A stretch of DNA of 64,000 nt from positions 2,843,501 through 2,907,500 of the forward strand of contig NZ_CP117439.1 of NCBI RefSeq assembly GCF_030687575.1, given 5' to 3'. Shown here piece after piece: positions 42,001 to 49,530 of the stretch. The notes beneath the pieces were generated by a model. The model worked only from the letters and a program-made list of their open reading frames with translations. It made no database searches and was not told the origin of the DNA. A program made the position numbers and the translations under genes. The DNA is from Pseudomonas sp. FP2309. Its GTDB lineage: Bacteria > Pseudomonadota > Gammaproteobacteria > Pseudomonadales > Pseudomonadaceae. How positions within the stretch are numbered: the first letter of the stretch is position 1; every line of letters begins with the position of its first letter.

Positions 42001-43475
42001 GATGACATTTCCTCGTTCAAGGCAGGGGCAAGCAGGGTTTGGTAGCGGGCGACGATGGCGTCGCGCCGTGGGCGGCCATTGGCGGTGAGCAAGCCGTTGG
42101 CGGCGCTGAAGGGTTGATCCAGACGCGTCCACCGGTGCACGTGCGCGTAGTCGGGCAGGCCGCTGTTGGCCGCGTCCACGGCCGCCTGCAGCTGTGCCTC
42201 GGTGCAATCGGCGCGCAGTGGCCAAAGCAGGGCGTGGTTGTGCGGCTGGGCCTCTCCGTAGACAAAGGCCTGGGCAATCACGCCGCTCTGGGTCAGTTCG
42301 GCTTCGATCCAGTCCGGGTTGACGTTGCGCCCGTAACTGGTGACGAATTGATGCTTTTTGCGGCCCTTGAGGTAAAGAAACCCATCGGCATCAAAGGCGC
42401 CGAGGTCACCGCTGGGCCACCACTCTCCGGGCGCTTCGGCCTGACCCAGGTAGCCGAGCAGGGTTGAGCCCTTGATCAGCACTTCACCGTCCTCGGCCAG
42501 GCGGATCTCAACGTGGGGCAAGGGTTTGCCGACGCTGCCCGGGCGCTGCGCCTCGGGACGATTGAGGCTCACCACCGAAGCGCATTCCGACAGCCCGTAG
42601 CCTTCGTAGACCGGCAAGCCGAGTTGTCCGGCGCGGTGCAGCAACGCCTTGGACACCCGCGCGCCGCCCACCGCAGCAAAGCGCAGGCCGTGGGGGCTGA
42701 ACGCCTTCTGTTCGGCGGCAATCACCAGCATCAGCAGCAATTGCGGGACCAGAATCAGGCTGTGGGGCTGGCGCAGCGCCAGGCAACCGAGCAACTGTGC
42801 AGCGTCCACCGCACTGGCGCCCTGGATGCCCAGGCTTTTTTGACTCGGCACACTCAAGGTGGCACCGGCATACAGCGCGGCGTAGCACCCCAGGTTTTCC
42901 AGGAGGATGGCGATGGGCAGCAGCGCCAGGTGATGGCGTGGATCACTGGCATGACTGGCCTGGTGCAACTCACGCGCGACCCGCAGCACGCTGTCGGCGC
43001 TCAGGCACACCCCTTTGGGCGTGCCGGTGGTGCCGGAGGTAAAGGTCAGCTTGGCGGTGCCAGACGGCATTGACGGCCGACCTTCAAACGCGCGGCACCA
43101 GAACTCGCCGGTTTTGCGATACCCGCCAGCGTGCAACTCAGCGTCCAAATGAGGCTCGGCGATCACCCGCTCGGCGTGGCTTTGTTCCAGGCAATGGGCA
43201 CGCTGGGCAGGGCTGAAGAACGGTGGCAAGGTCAGGCAGGTCAGGCCTTCAAACAAAATCGCCAAGTCCCACAAGATGGCGTCGACGCCGTTGTCCAGGG
43301 CCAGAGCCACCACCTTGACCCCCTCATCGCGAAGGCGTTCCTGGCGGTAGGTAACTTCGGCAAACAGCGCGGTGTAATTGATTTTCAGCGTGTCGCCCCA
43401 CAGGGCGACAGCGCCGTCGTTGCGTTCGGCATAGCCACGCAGTACAGCATGGAAACGACGGGTTTCAGGCGACAT
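41997..43475 (-). CDS. AMP-dependent ligase (ANL superfamily)
   Basis: A 492-residue adenylate-forming enzyme. The P-loop is LTFTSGTTGTPKGVCLS, followed by YEGYGLSECASVVSLNRP and the hinge region SGDLGAFDADGFLYLKGRKK. The C-terminal A10 motif reads LTANGRPRRDAI: the lysine that normally completes adenylation is arginine here. The enzyme may be altered in its first half-reaction or use the arginine. It most likely activates a fatty or aryl acid for the acyltransfer and oxidation steps encoded on either side. It overlaps the hemolysin-family gene by 11 bases and the oxidase gene by four. Confidence 0.9.
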   Translation of the reverse strand: MSPETRRFHAVLRGYAERNDGAVALWGDTLKINYTALFAEVTYRQERLRDEGVKVVALALDNGVDAILWDLAILFEGLTCLTLPPFFSPAQRAHCLEQSHAERVIAEPHLDAELHAGGYRKTGEFWCRAFEGRPSMPSGTAKLTFTSGTTGTPKGVCLSADSVLRVARELHQASHASDPRHHLALLPIAILLENLGCYAALYAGATLSVPSQKSLGIQGASAVDAAQLLGCLALRQPHSLILVPQLLLMLVIAAEQKAFSPHGLRFAAVGGARVSKALLHRAGQLGLPVYEGYGLSECASVVSLNRPEAQRPGSVGKPLPHVEIRLAEDGEVLIKGSTLLGYLGQAEAPGEWWPSGDLGAFDADGFLYLKGRKKHQFVTSYGRNVNPDWIEAELTQSGVIAQAFVYGEAQPHNHALLWPLRADCTEAQLQAAVDAANSGLPDYAHVHRWTRLDQPFSAANGLLTANGRPRRDAIVARYQTLLAPALNEEMSS

Positions 43476-44142
43476 GGCTAGTGTCCTCTAGAAGCGTGGG
43501 CAACCCCAGGCGTGAAAACAGGCCCATGTTGCGCAAATGAACGAAGCCGGCGCGGATATTGCCGACGTGCACCCAGGGCTGGCTCTCGTAATAACTGCCC
43601 CAGTGATGGCGCTCGTCGCCCAGGCGCTGCGGGTCGGCGGCGCACAGGGTGACGGGCTTCAAACCCAGACGGTGGAAGCTATTGACCAGACCGACGTTGC
43701 CGGTAAACGCCACCCACTCCAGGCCCGCCATGGCCAGCAGCCAGGTAATGGCGATGATGCTCAGGCGCGCGCTGCCGGTATCGCTGGCCGCCAGATTGCC
43801 CACTTCGGCAATGGCGCTGCGCTCCACCGCGCGTTCGGCGGCAGCGCTGATCAGTGGCTCGATCGAATGATCCAGGTAGCGCTCCAGAAACAGCGGTTCG
43901 GCCCCCGCCAGGCGGACCCCGGCGACGGCGCACAGCTCGCCGTCGACCTGGCTGACGCCGAACAATTGCGGCATGAAGTGCCGGATATCGGCGCCGTGGG
44001 CCAGGCGAAAACGTTGCTGGATAAACGCCTCGAAGGCCGGTCGTTCACGGTCATGGGGCAGGGCGCGGGCAAGTTGCAGGGTGGTGCTGTCGGGCTGGCC
44101 GAACAGCAGCGGCAAGGGAATGTTCCAATCGATCCGGGGCAT
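43465..44142 (-). CDS. Thermostable-hemolysin family protein (GNAT-like)
   Basis: A 225-residue protein starting MPRIDWNIPLPLLFGQPDST. It matches the family named after Vibrio thermostable hemolysin, but the core is acyltransferase-like: GVSQVDGELCAVAGVRLAGA, then EVGNLAASDTGSARLSIIAI and FTGNVGLVNSFHRLGLKPVT follow the beta4-alpha3 to beta7 pattern of GNAT and LuxI-type enzymes. It has no signal peptide or membrane segment, so a pore-forming role is doubtful. It is the first gene of the operon. An in-frame TTG extension to 44160 is unlikely. Confidence 0.82.
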   Translation of the reverse strand: MPRIDWNIPLPLLFGQPDSTTLQLARALPHDRERPAFEAFIQQRFRLAHGADIRHFMPQLFGVSQVDGELCAVAGVRLAGAEPLFLERYLDHSIEPLISAAAERAVERSAIAEVGNLAASDTGSARLSIIAITWLLAMAGLEWVAFTGNVGLVNSFHRLGLKPVTLCAADPQRLGDERHHWGSYYESQPWVHVGNIRAGFVHLRNMGLFSRLGLPTLLEDTSHVA

Positions 44143-44190
44143 GGGTGGTGTGCCTCCCAAGTGAAGTTGGGAGGAGTATCAGCGGCGTTT

Positions 44191-44207
44191 CTTAACGAAG
44201 TCTGAAG
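44191..44207. promoter_or_regulatory. PmrA-like box 1
   Basis: CTTAAC-GAAGT-CTGAAG matches the CTTAAG-N5-CTTAAG direct repeat recognised by PmrA/QseB regulators with one mismatch per half. It lies 49-65 bp upstream of the operon start at 44142. Confidence 0.6.
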
Positions 44208-44234
44208 GTGGGAAAAGTCGGCGTTATTGTCGAT

Positions 44235-44251
44235 CTTCAGACTGCCTTAAG
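44235..44251. promoter_or_regulatory. PmrA-like box 2, mirror of box 1
   Basis: CTTCAG-ACTGC-CTTAAG contains one perfect half-site and one with a single mismatch. Its first nine bases are the exact inverse of the end of box 1 (AGTCTGAAG at 44199-44207), so the two boxes face each other 27 bp apart. It lies 74-90 bp upstream of the divergent cytochrome b561 gene. Confidence 0.6.
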
Positions 44252-44324
44252 ACTGTGCAGGCAGGTTGGCGCCGACTTTCCCAGGCCGGACACGGCCTCT
44301 ACTTCCGCACAAGGTTGCCCTTTC

Positions 44325-44867
44325 ATGAGCGAACATCTGCTGACCCAGCGCTACACACGTCTGTCGATGACCCTGCACTGGCTGATGCTGGCGCTGTTTG
44401 TCGGCGTCTACGCCTGTATCGAACTCAAGGGCCTGTTGCCTCGAGGGCACGCGCTCAAGGGGCTGTTGCTGGCCGGCCATGCGCTGTTTGGTCTCGGCAT
44501 CTTCGCGCTGGTATGGCTGCGTCTGCTGGGCCGCCTCGCGCCGCGCCCGGCCATTTTGCCGCGCCCACCGGCCTGGCAGACCGTCGCGGCGCACCTGATG
44601 CACCTGGCGCTGTACGCACTGATGATCGGCACGCCGTTGCTGGCGTGGCTGATGCTCAACGCCGCGGGCAAGCCGGTGCCGTATTTCGAATGGGCGCTGC
44701 CGTCGCTGGTGGCCGTAGACCCGGACCACGCCAAGCAACTCAAGCACTGGCATGAGTGGCTGGGCAGTACCGGCTACTGGCTGATTGGCCTGCACGCGGC
44801 CGCTGGGTTGTTCCACCATTACTGGGTGCGGGATAACACCCTGACGCGAATGCTGCCAAAACGTTAG
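44325..44867 (+). CDS. Cytochrome b561 family protein
   Basis: A 180-residue four-helix membrane cytochrome. Histidines that can bind the two hemes lie in [41 protein letters not shown] and [14 protein letters not shown] chose the ATG at 44325 ([20 protein letters not shown]), with AAGG upstream; the frame is open to 44208 without a good start. It transfers electrons across the inner membrane, probably to or from quinone. It is divergent from the ligase/oxidase operon with shared PmrA-like boxes and may be co-induced. Confidence 0.92.
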   Translation: MSEHLLTQRYTRLSMTLHWLMLALFVGVYACIELKGLLPRGHALKGLLLAGHALFGLGIFALVWLRLLGRLAPRPAILPRPPAWQTVAAHLMHLALYALMIGTPLLAWLMLNAAGKPVPYFEWALPSLVAVDPDHAKQLKHWHEWLGSTGYWLIGLHAAAGLFHHYWVRDNTLTRMLPKR

Positions 44868-44898
44868 AAATGCGAAAGCTACGCTTATAGCGCTGGGT

Positions 44899-44908
44899 GA
44901 AACGTTTC
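44899..44908. promoter_or_regulatory. LacI-family operator candidate O1
   Basis: GAAACGTTTC is a perfect 10-bp palindrome of the type bound by RbsR/LacI proteins. Its centre is 32 bp upstream of the centre of O2, about three helical turns. Confidence 0.6.
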
Positions 44909-44927
44909 TTCTAGCGACAAACGGGCG

Positions 44928-44943
44928 ACGCAAGCGCTTGCGT
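44928..44943. promoter_or_regulatory. LacI-family operator candidate O2 overlapping the -35
   Basis: ACGCAAGCGCTTGCGT is a perfect 16-bp palindrome. It overlaps a predicted -35 TTGCGT (44938-44943), with -10 TAGAGT at 44961-44966 after 17 bp, a typical repression geometry for the sugar operon. Confidence 0.7.
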
Positions 44944-44966
44944 AAGCAAATGTATCTGATTAGAGT
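44938..44966 (+). promoter_or_regulatory. Predicted sigma-70 promoter of the sugar operon
   Basis: TTGCGT, 17 bases, TAGAGT. Both hexamers are 4/6 matches. The predicted start near 44973 gives a leader of about 58 bases. Confidence 0.45.
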
Positions 44967-45006
44967 CGGTGGCAATCGGCTCTTTTTCAAAGGGGGCGAA
45001 TACAAA

Positions 45007-45014
45007 AATAATAA
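45007..45014 (+). promoter_or_regulatory. Crc/Hfq catabolite-repression motif
   Basis: AATAATAA matches the AANAANAA CA-motif exactly, nine bases upstream of the AGGAG of the first transporter gene. In Pseudomonas such sites mediate translational repression by Hfq/Crc when preferred carbon sources are present. Confidence 0.55.
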
Positions 45015-45030
45015 AACCAGGAGCTCAGCC

Positions 45031-46563
45031 ATGAGCCTTGAACCCTTGCTTGAGATGCAGGGCATCAGCAAAACCTTTAACGGGTTGCGCGTGCTTAAAA
45101 GTGTCGGCCTTAAGGTCTACCCCGGCGAAATCCACGCCTTGATGGGGGAGAACGGCGCCGGCAAATCCACCTTGATGAAAATCCTCTCCGGCGCCTACCA
45201 GGCCGACCCCGGCGGCGAAATCCGCATCGACGGTCAAACCGTTCCCACCTTCAACCCCGCCACCGCCAAAGCCCTCGGTATTGCCGTGATCTACCAGGAG
45301 CTGAGCCTGTGCCCGAACCTGAGTGTGGCCGAGAACATCTACCTGGGCCGTGAGTTACGCCGTGGCTGGACCATCGACCGTCAAGGCATGAGGGACGGTT
45401 GCGTGGAGGTGCTGCAGCGCCTGGGCGCCGAATTCACCCCGGCGACACAGGTCAGCAGCCTGTCGATTGCCGAGCGCCAACTGGTGGAAATCGCGCGCGC
45501 CTTGCATGCCCACGCCAAAATCCTGGTGATGGACGAGCCCACCACGCCGTTGTCGTCCCGCGAGACCGACCGCCTGTTCGCGCTGATCAAGCAACTGCGC
45601 GCCCAGGGCCTGGCGATCATCTATATCAGTCACCGCATGGCCGAGATCTACGAGCTGTCGGACCGGGTGTCGGTGCTGCGCGATGGTCAATACATCGGCG
45701 AACTGACCCGCGACGCACTGTCGGCCGAGGTGCTGGTGAAAATGATGGTCGGCCGCGACCTGTCCGGTTTCTACAAAAAGGAACACGCCGCCTATGACCC
45801 CGGCGCGGTGGTGATGCGCGTACGCGACATGGCCGACGGCAAGCGCGTGCGCCACTGCAGCTTTGATCTGCACGCCGGTGAAGTACTGGGCATTGCCGGG
45901 CTGGTGGGGGCAGGCCGCACCGAGCTGGCGCGGCTGATCTTCGCCGCCGACCCGCGCACCAGCGGCACCCTGGAAGTGGTGGGCAAGACCGTCACCCAAC
46001 TGCGCACCCCGGCGGACGCGATTCGCGCCGGTGTGGTGTACCTCACCGAAGACCGCAAGGCGCAGGGCCTGTTCCTGGACATGAGCGTGGCCGACAACAT
46101 CAATGTCTGTGCCTGTGTGCCGGACGCCCATGCCGGCGGCGTGCTCGATCGCGGCCATGGTGCGCAACGCGCGAATGACGCGATCAAGTCACTGTCGATT
46201 CGCGTCGCGTCGGGCAAGGTCAATGTCGGTGCGCTGTCCGGCGGCAATCAACAAAAGGTGCTGCTGGCGCGGCTGCTGGAGGTCAAGCCCCACGTGCTGA
46301 TCCTCGATGAACCCACGCGTGGCGTCGACATCGGTTCCAAGTCCGAGATCTACCGCATCATCAATCAACTGGCGCAAGCGGGGGTGGGGATCGTGGTGAT
46401 CTCCAGCGAGCTGCCGGAGATCATCGGCACGTGCGACCGCGTGCTGATCATGCGTGAAGGCCAGTTGGTGGCCGAAGTCGGCGGGGCCTCGGGCCACGCT
46501 ATTTCCCAGGAACGTATTATTGACCTCGCCACCGGTGGCGATCAGGTGGTTGCCAATGGCTGA
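45031..46563 (+). CDS. Sugar ABC transporter ATPase, RbsA/XylG type
   Basis: A 510-residue tandem ATPase. The first half has Walker [15 protein letters not shown], signature [15 protein letters not shown] and Walker [16 protein letters not shown]. The second half has the degenerate Walker A ([13 protein letters not shown]), [15 protein letters not shown] and [15 protein letters not shown], the asymmetry normal for this class. I chose the ATG at 45031 behind AGGAG; the open frame from 44938 runs through the promoter. It overlaps the permease gene by eight bases. Confidence 0.95.
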   Translation: MSLEPLLEMQGISKTFNGLRVLKSVGLKVYPGEIHALMGENGAGKSTLMKILSGAYQADPGGEIRIDGQTVPTFNPATAKALGIAVIYQELSLCPNLSVAENIYLGRELRRGWTIDRQGMRDGCVEVLQRLGAEFTPATQVSSLSIAERQLVEIARALHAHAKILVMDEPTTPLSSRETDRLFALIKQLRAQGLAIIYISHRMAEIYELSDRVSVLRDGQYIGELTRDALSAEVLVKMMVGRDLSGFYKKEHAAYDPGAVVMRVRDMADGKRVRHCSFDLHAGEVLGIAGLVGAGRTELARLIFAADPRTSGTLEVVGKTVTQLRTPADAIRAGVVYLTEDRKAQGLFLDMSVADNINVCACVPDAHAGGVLDRGHGAQRANDAIKSLSIRVASGKVNVGALSGGNQQKVLLARLLEVKPHVLILDEPTRGVDIGSKSEIYRIINQLAQAGVGIVVISSELPEIIGTCDRVLIMREGQLVAEVGGASGHAISQERIIDLATGGDQVVANG

Positions 46564-47533
46564 TTCGATGATTGCAACAGTGGGCAAGGCTGAGCGTGCG
46601 CGGGCGCTGATGCGCACCGTGGGCATGTTGCCGGTGTTGGTGTTGTTGCTGGTGGGCTTTGCCCTGGCCAGCGAGAACTTCCTGACGGTGCAGAACCTGT
46701 CGATCATTACCCAGCAGGCTTCGGTCAACGTGGTGCTGGCGGCGGGCATGACCTTTGTGATTCTCACGGCGGGCATCGACCTGTCGGTGGGGGCCATCCT
46801 GGCGGCGTCTGCGGTGGTCGCGTTGCAGGCGTCGATGTCGCCGCAGTTCGGCATGTTCGGGATCGCCGCCGGGATTGGCTTTGGCCTGTTGCTGGGCCTG
46901 GTCAACGGCGGCCTGATCGCCTTCATGCGCCTGCCGCCGTTTATCGTCACCCTCGGTGCGCTGACCGCCATGCGCGGCCTGGCGCGCCTGCTGGCCGACG
47001 ACAAGACCGTGTTCAACCCTGACCTGCCGTTCGCCTTTATCGGCAACGACTCGATTCTGGGGGTGCCGTGGCTGGTGGTGATCGCCGTGGCGGTGGTCGC
47101 GCTGTCGTGGTTCATCCTGCGGCGCACGGTGATGGGCGTGCAGATCTATTCGGTGGGCGGCAACCCGGAAGCGGCGCGGCTGTCGGGGATCAAGGTGTGG
47201 AAGGTGCTGCTGTTCGTCTACGCCATGTCCGGTGCCTTGGCCGGGCTGGGCGCGGTGATGAGCGCCTCGCGCCTGTTTGCCGCCAATGGCCTGCAACTGG
47301 GCCAATCCTATGAGCTGGATGCGATCGCCGCGGTGATCCTCGGCGGTACCAGTTTTACCGGCGGCGTCGGCACCATCGGCGGCACGCTGATCGGCGCGCT
47401 GATTATCGCGGTGCTCACCAATGGCCTGGTGCTGCTGGGGGTATCGGATATCTGGCAGTACATCATCAAGGGCATCGTGATCATTGGCGCGGTGGCGCTG
47501 GATCGTTATCGCCAGTCCGGTGCGCGCACCTGA
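46556..47533 (+). CDS. Sugar ABC transporter permease, RbsC type
   Basis: A 325-residue inner-membrane permease with about ten hydrophobic helices ([40 protein letters not shown]). It carries the family loop [20 protein letters not shown] facing the ATPase and [20 protein letters not shown] near the end. The ATG at 46556 lies within the end of the ATPase gene, so the two are translationally coupled. It works with the ATPase and the binding protein. Confidence 0.95.
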   Translation: MADSMIATVGKAERARALMRTVGMLPVLVLLLVGFALASENFLTVQNLSIITQQASVNVVLAAGMTFVILTAGIDLSVGAILAASAVVALQASMSPQFGMFGIAAGIGFGLLLGLVNGGLIAFMRLPPFIVTLGALTAMRGLARLLADDKTVFNPDLPFAFIGNDSILGVPWLVVIAVAVVALSWFILRRTVMGVQIYSVGGNPEAARLSGIKVWKVLLFVYAMSGALAGLGAVMSASRLFAANGLQLGQSYELDAIAAVILGGTSFTGGVGTIGGTLIGALIIAVLTNGLVLLGVSDIWQYIIKGIVIIGAVALDRYRQSGART

Positions 47534-47567
47534 GTTCACTCCTACAACAATCACAAGAGAGACCCGC

Positions 47568-48500
47568 ATGAACTTCAAACAAATCGTTCCCGTCATCGCT
47601 CTGGCTGCCCTCATGTCCCAAGCGGTTGAGGCCCGTGAGCTCAAAGCACTGGGCATCAGCATGGGCTCGCTGGGCAACCCTTACTTCGTGACCCTGGCCG
47701 ACGGCGCCACCGCACGCGCCAAAGCGCTGAACCCCAACGTCAAGGTCACGTCGGTGTCGGCCGACTATGACCTGAGCAAGCAGTTCTCACAGATCGATAA
47801 CTTCATCTCGTCCAAGGTCGACTTGATTCTGATCAACGCTGTCGACCCGTCCGCCATGGCCTCGGCGATCAAGAAAGCCCGTGACGCCGGTATTGTGGTG
47901 GTGGCGGTGGATGTGGACGCCAAGGGCGTGAACGCCACGGTACAGACCGACAATGTCGAAGCCGGCAAACTGGCCTGTCAGTACCTGGTGGACAAACTCT
48001 CGGGCAAGGGCAATGTGATTATCCAGAACGGCCCGCAGGTGACCGCCGTGACCGACCGCGTCAAAGGCTGCAAGGCCGCGCTGGCCGGCGCTCCGGATAT
48101 CAAGGTGCTGTCCGATGATCAGGATGGCAAGGGCTCGCGCGAAGGCGGCCTGAACGTGATGCAGGGTTACCTCACGCGCTTCCCGAAAATCGACGGCCTG
48201 TTTGCAATCAACGACCCGCAAGCCATCGGCAGTGACCTGGCGGCCAAGCAACTCAAACGCAGCGGCATCATCATCACCTCGGTGGACGGCGCGCCGGATA
48301 TCGAGAACGCGCTGAAAACCGACACACAAATCCAGGCCTCCGCCAGCCAGGACCCTTGGTCCATGGCCCAGACCGCAGTGGATGTGGGCAATGACATTCT
48401 CAATGACAAAGCCCCGGCCGAAGCCGTTACCCTGCTCACGCCAAAACTGATCACCCGCGACAACGTCGGTACCTACAGCGGCTGGTCGAGTAAACATTGA
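47568..48500 (+). CDS. Periplasmic sugar-binding protein, RbsB family
   Basis: A 310-residue type I periplasmic binding protein with an export signal MNFKQIVPVIALAALMSQAV(EA). The mature part opens LKALGISMGSLGNPYFVTLA. Sugar-contact segments such as DLILINAVDPSAMASAIKKA, VVAVDVDAKGVNATVQTDNV and LFAINDPQAIGSDLAAKQL are in order. The specificity residues cannot be assigned by eye. It follows the permease by 34 bases, after rather than before the ATPase and permease genes. Confidence 0.94.
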   Translation: MNFKQIVPVIALAALMSQAVEARELKALGISMGSLGNPYFVTLADGATARAKALNPNVKVTSVSADYDLSKQFSQIDNFISSKVDLILINAVDPSAMASAIKKARDAGIVVVAVDVDAKGVNATVQTDNVEAGKLACQYLVDKLSGKGNVIIQNGPQVTAVTDRVKGCKAALAGAPDIKVLSDDQDGKGSREGGLNVMQGYLTRFPKIDGLFAINDPQAIGSDLAAKQLKRSGIIITSVDGAPDIENALKTDTQIQASASQDPWSMAQTAVDVGNDILNDKAPAEAVTLLTPKLITRDNVGTYSGWSSKH

Positions 48501-48521
48501 TCTGAAAAGAGGAACAGCGCC

Positions 48522-49514
48522 GTGGTGACCATGGACGACGTGGCAAGCAGGGCGGGGGTATCGACGTCGACCGTGTCCCACGTGTTGAACGGCACCCGCA
48601 AAGTCAGCCCGGCCACGGTGCTGGCGGTACAGCAGGCGATCCAGGCGTTGGGGTACATCCCCAACACCCTGGCGCGCTCGCTGGCCCGTTCGAGCACCAA
48701 CACCATCGGCGTGGCGATCTCGGCGCTGTCCAACCACTATTTCAGCGAAACCGTGCATGCGATTGAAACCGAGTGCGCCAAACACGGCTACATGATGCTG
48801 TTTGTCGACACCCACGACGACCCGGAGCAGGAACTGCGGGTGGTCACGGCGCTGCATCACCGGCGGGTCGACGGAATTGTGCTGGCCCCCTCCAACGGTT
48901 CGTTGGCCCTGGAGTATCTGCGCGCCAACGAGATTCCAGCGGTGCTGGTGGATCGGATGATGAGTGAGCAGTTTGATCAGGTCGGAGTGGAGAATGCCCA
49001 GGCCACCCAGGCGCTGATTGAACACTTGGTCGGGCACGGGCACCGTCGCATCGGCTTTATTGCCGGGCGCACGGGGTTCAGTACCACGGATGAGCGGGTG
49101 GCGGGTTACTGCGCGGCGTTGCACGCGGCGGGGCTCGCCTTCGATCCGCAGTTGCTGGTCAACGGCGGCTCCAACACCGAGCCTGCGCGCCAGGCCACGG
49201 TGCAGTTGCTGGGCCTGGCTTCGCCACCCACGGCGATCATGGCCGGCAATAACCTCATGACCCTCGGCGCGATGCACGCCTTGCGTGACGCGCAGCTTGA
49301 CGTGCCGAGACAAATGGCCCTGGTGGGCTTTGATGATTTTGACTGGGCGGATTTTTTCGTGCCGCGCCTGAGCCTGATCGCCCAGCCGGTCAAGGCGCTC
49401 GGCGCCCGCGCGGTTGACCTGTTGCTGCAACGCATGGCGGCGCCCAACGCACCGCCCCAGAGCGTGCGCCTCGCGCCGACCCTGCAGTTACGTAACTCCT
49501 GTGGCTGTCATTGA
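48522..49514 (+). CDS. LacI-family transcriptional repressor
   Basis: A 330-residue regulator. The N-terminal HTH is MDDVASRAGVSTSTVSHVLN with hinge helix PNTLARSLARSSTNTIGVAI. The effector-binding domain has HHRRVDGIVLAPSNGSLALE and the C-terminal part AIMAGNNLMTLGAMHAL. A GTG start (48522) follows GAGGAAC; the ATG at 48531 is possible. Encoded inside the operon it probably controls, it should bind the palindromes at 44899 and 44928. The effector would be the transported sugar or its phosphate. Confidence 0.93.
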   Translation: MVTMDDVASRAGVSTSTVSHVLNGTRKVSPATVLAVQQAIQALGYIPNTLARSLARSSTNTIGVAISALSNHYFSETVHAIETECAKHGYMMLFVDTHDDPEQELRVVTALHHRRVDGIVLAPSNGSLALEYLRANEIPAVLVDRMMSEQFDQVGVENAQATQALIEHLVGHGHRRIGFIAGRTGFSTTDERVAGYCAALHAAGLAFDPQLLVNGGSNTEPARQATVQLLGLASPPTAIMAGNNLMTLGAMHALRDAQLDVPRQMALVGFDDFDWADFFVPRLSLIAQPVKALGARAVDLLLQRMAAPNAPPQSVRLAPTLQLRNSCGCH

Positions 49515-49530
49515 TTGGAATCACACACGC

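Noticed and set aside
44208..44324. N-terminal extension of the cytochrome b561 frame
   Set aside because: It would run through the PmrA-like boxes and lacks homology-like content; the ATG at 44325 gives the normal family length.
45031..48500. Ribose transporter (rbsACB)
   Set aside because: Homologous class, but gene order and the xylulokinase partner argue against ribose, so no rbs symbols were assigned.
47787..49430. 547-residue open frame on the minus strand
   Set aside because: Antisense to the sugar-binding protein and LacI genes; GC-rich shadow.
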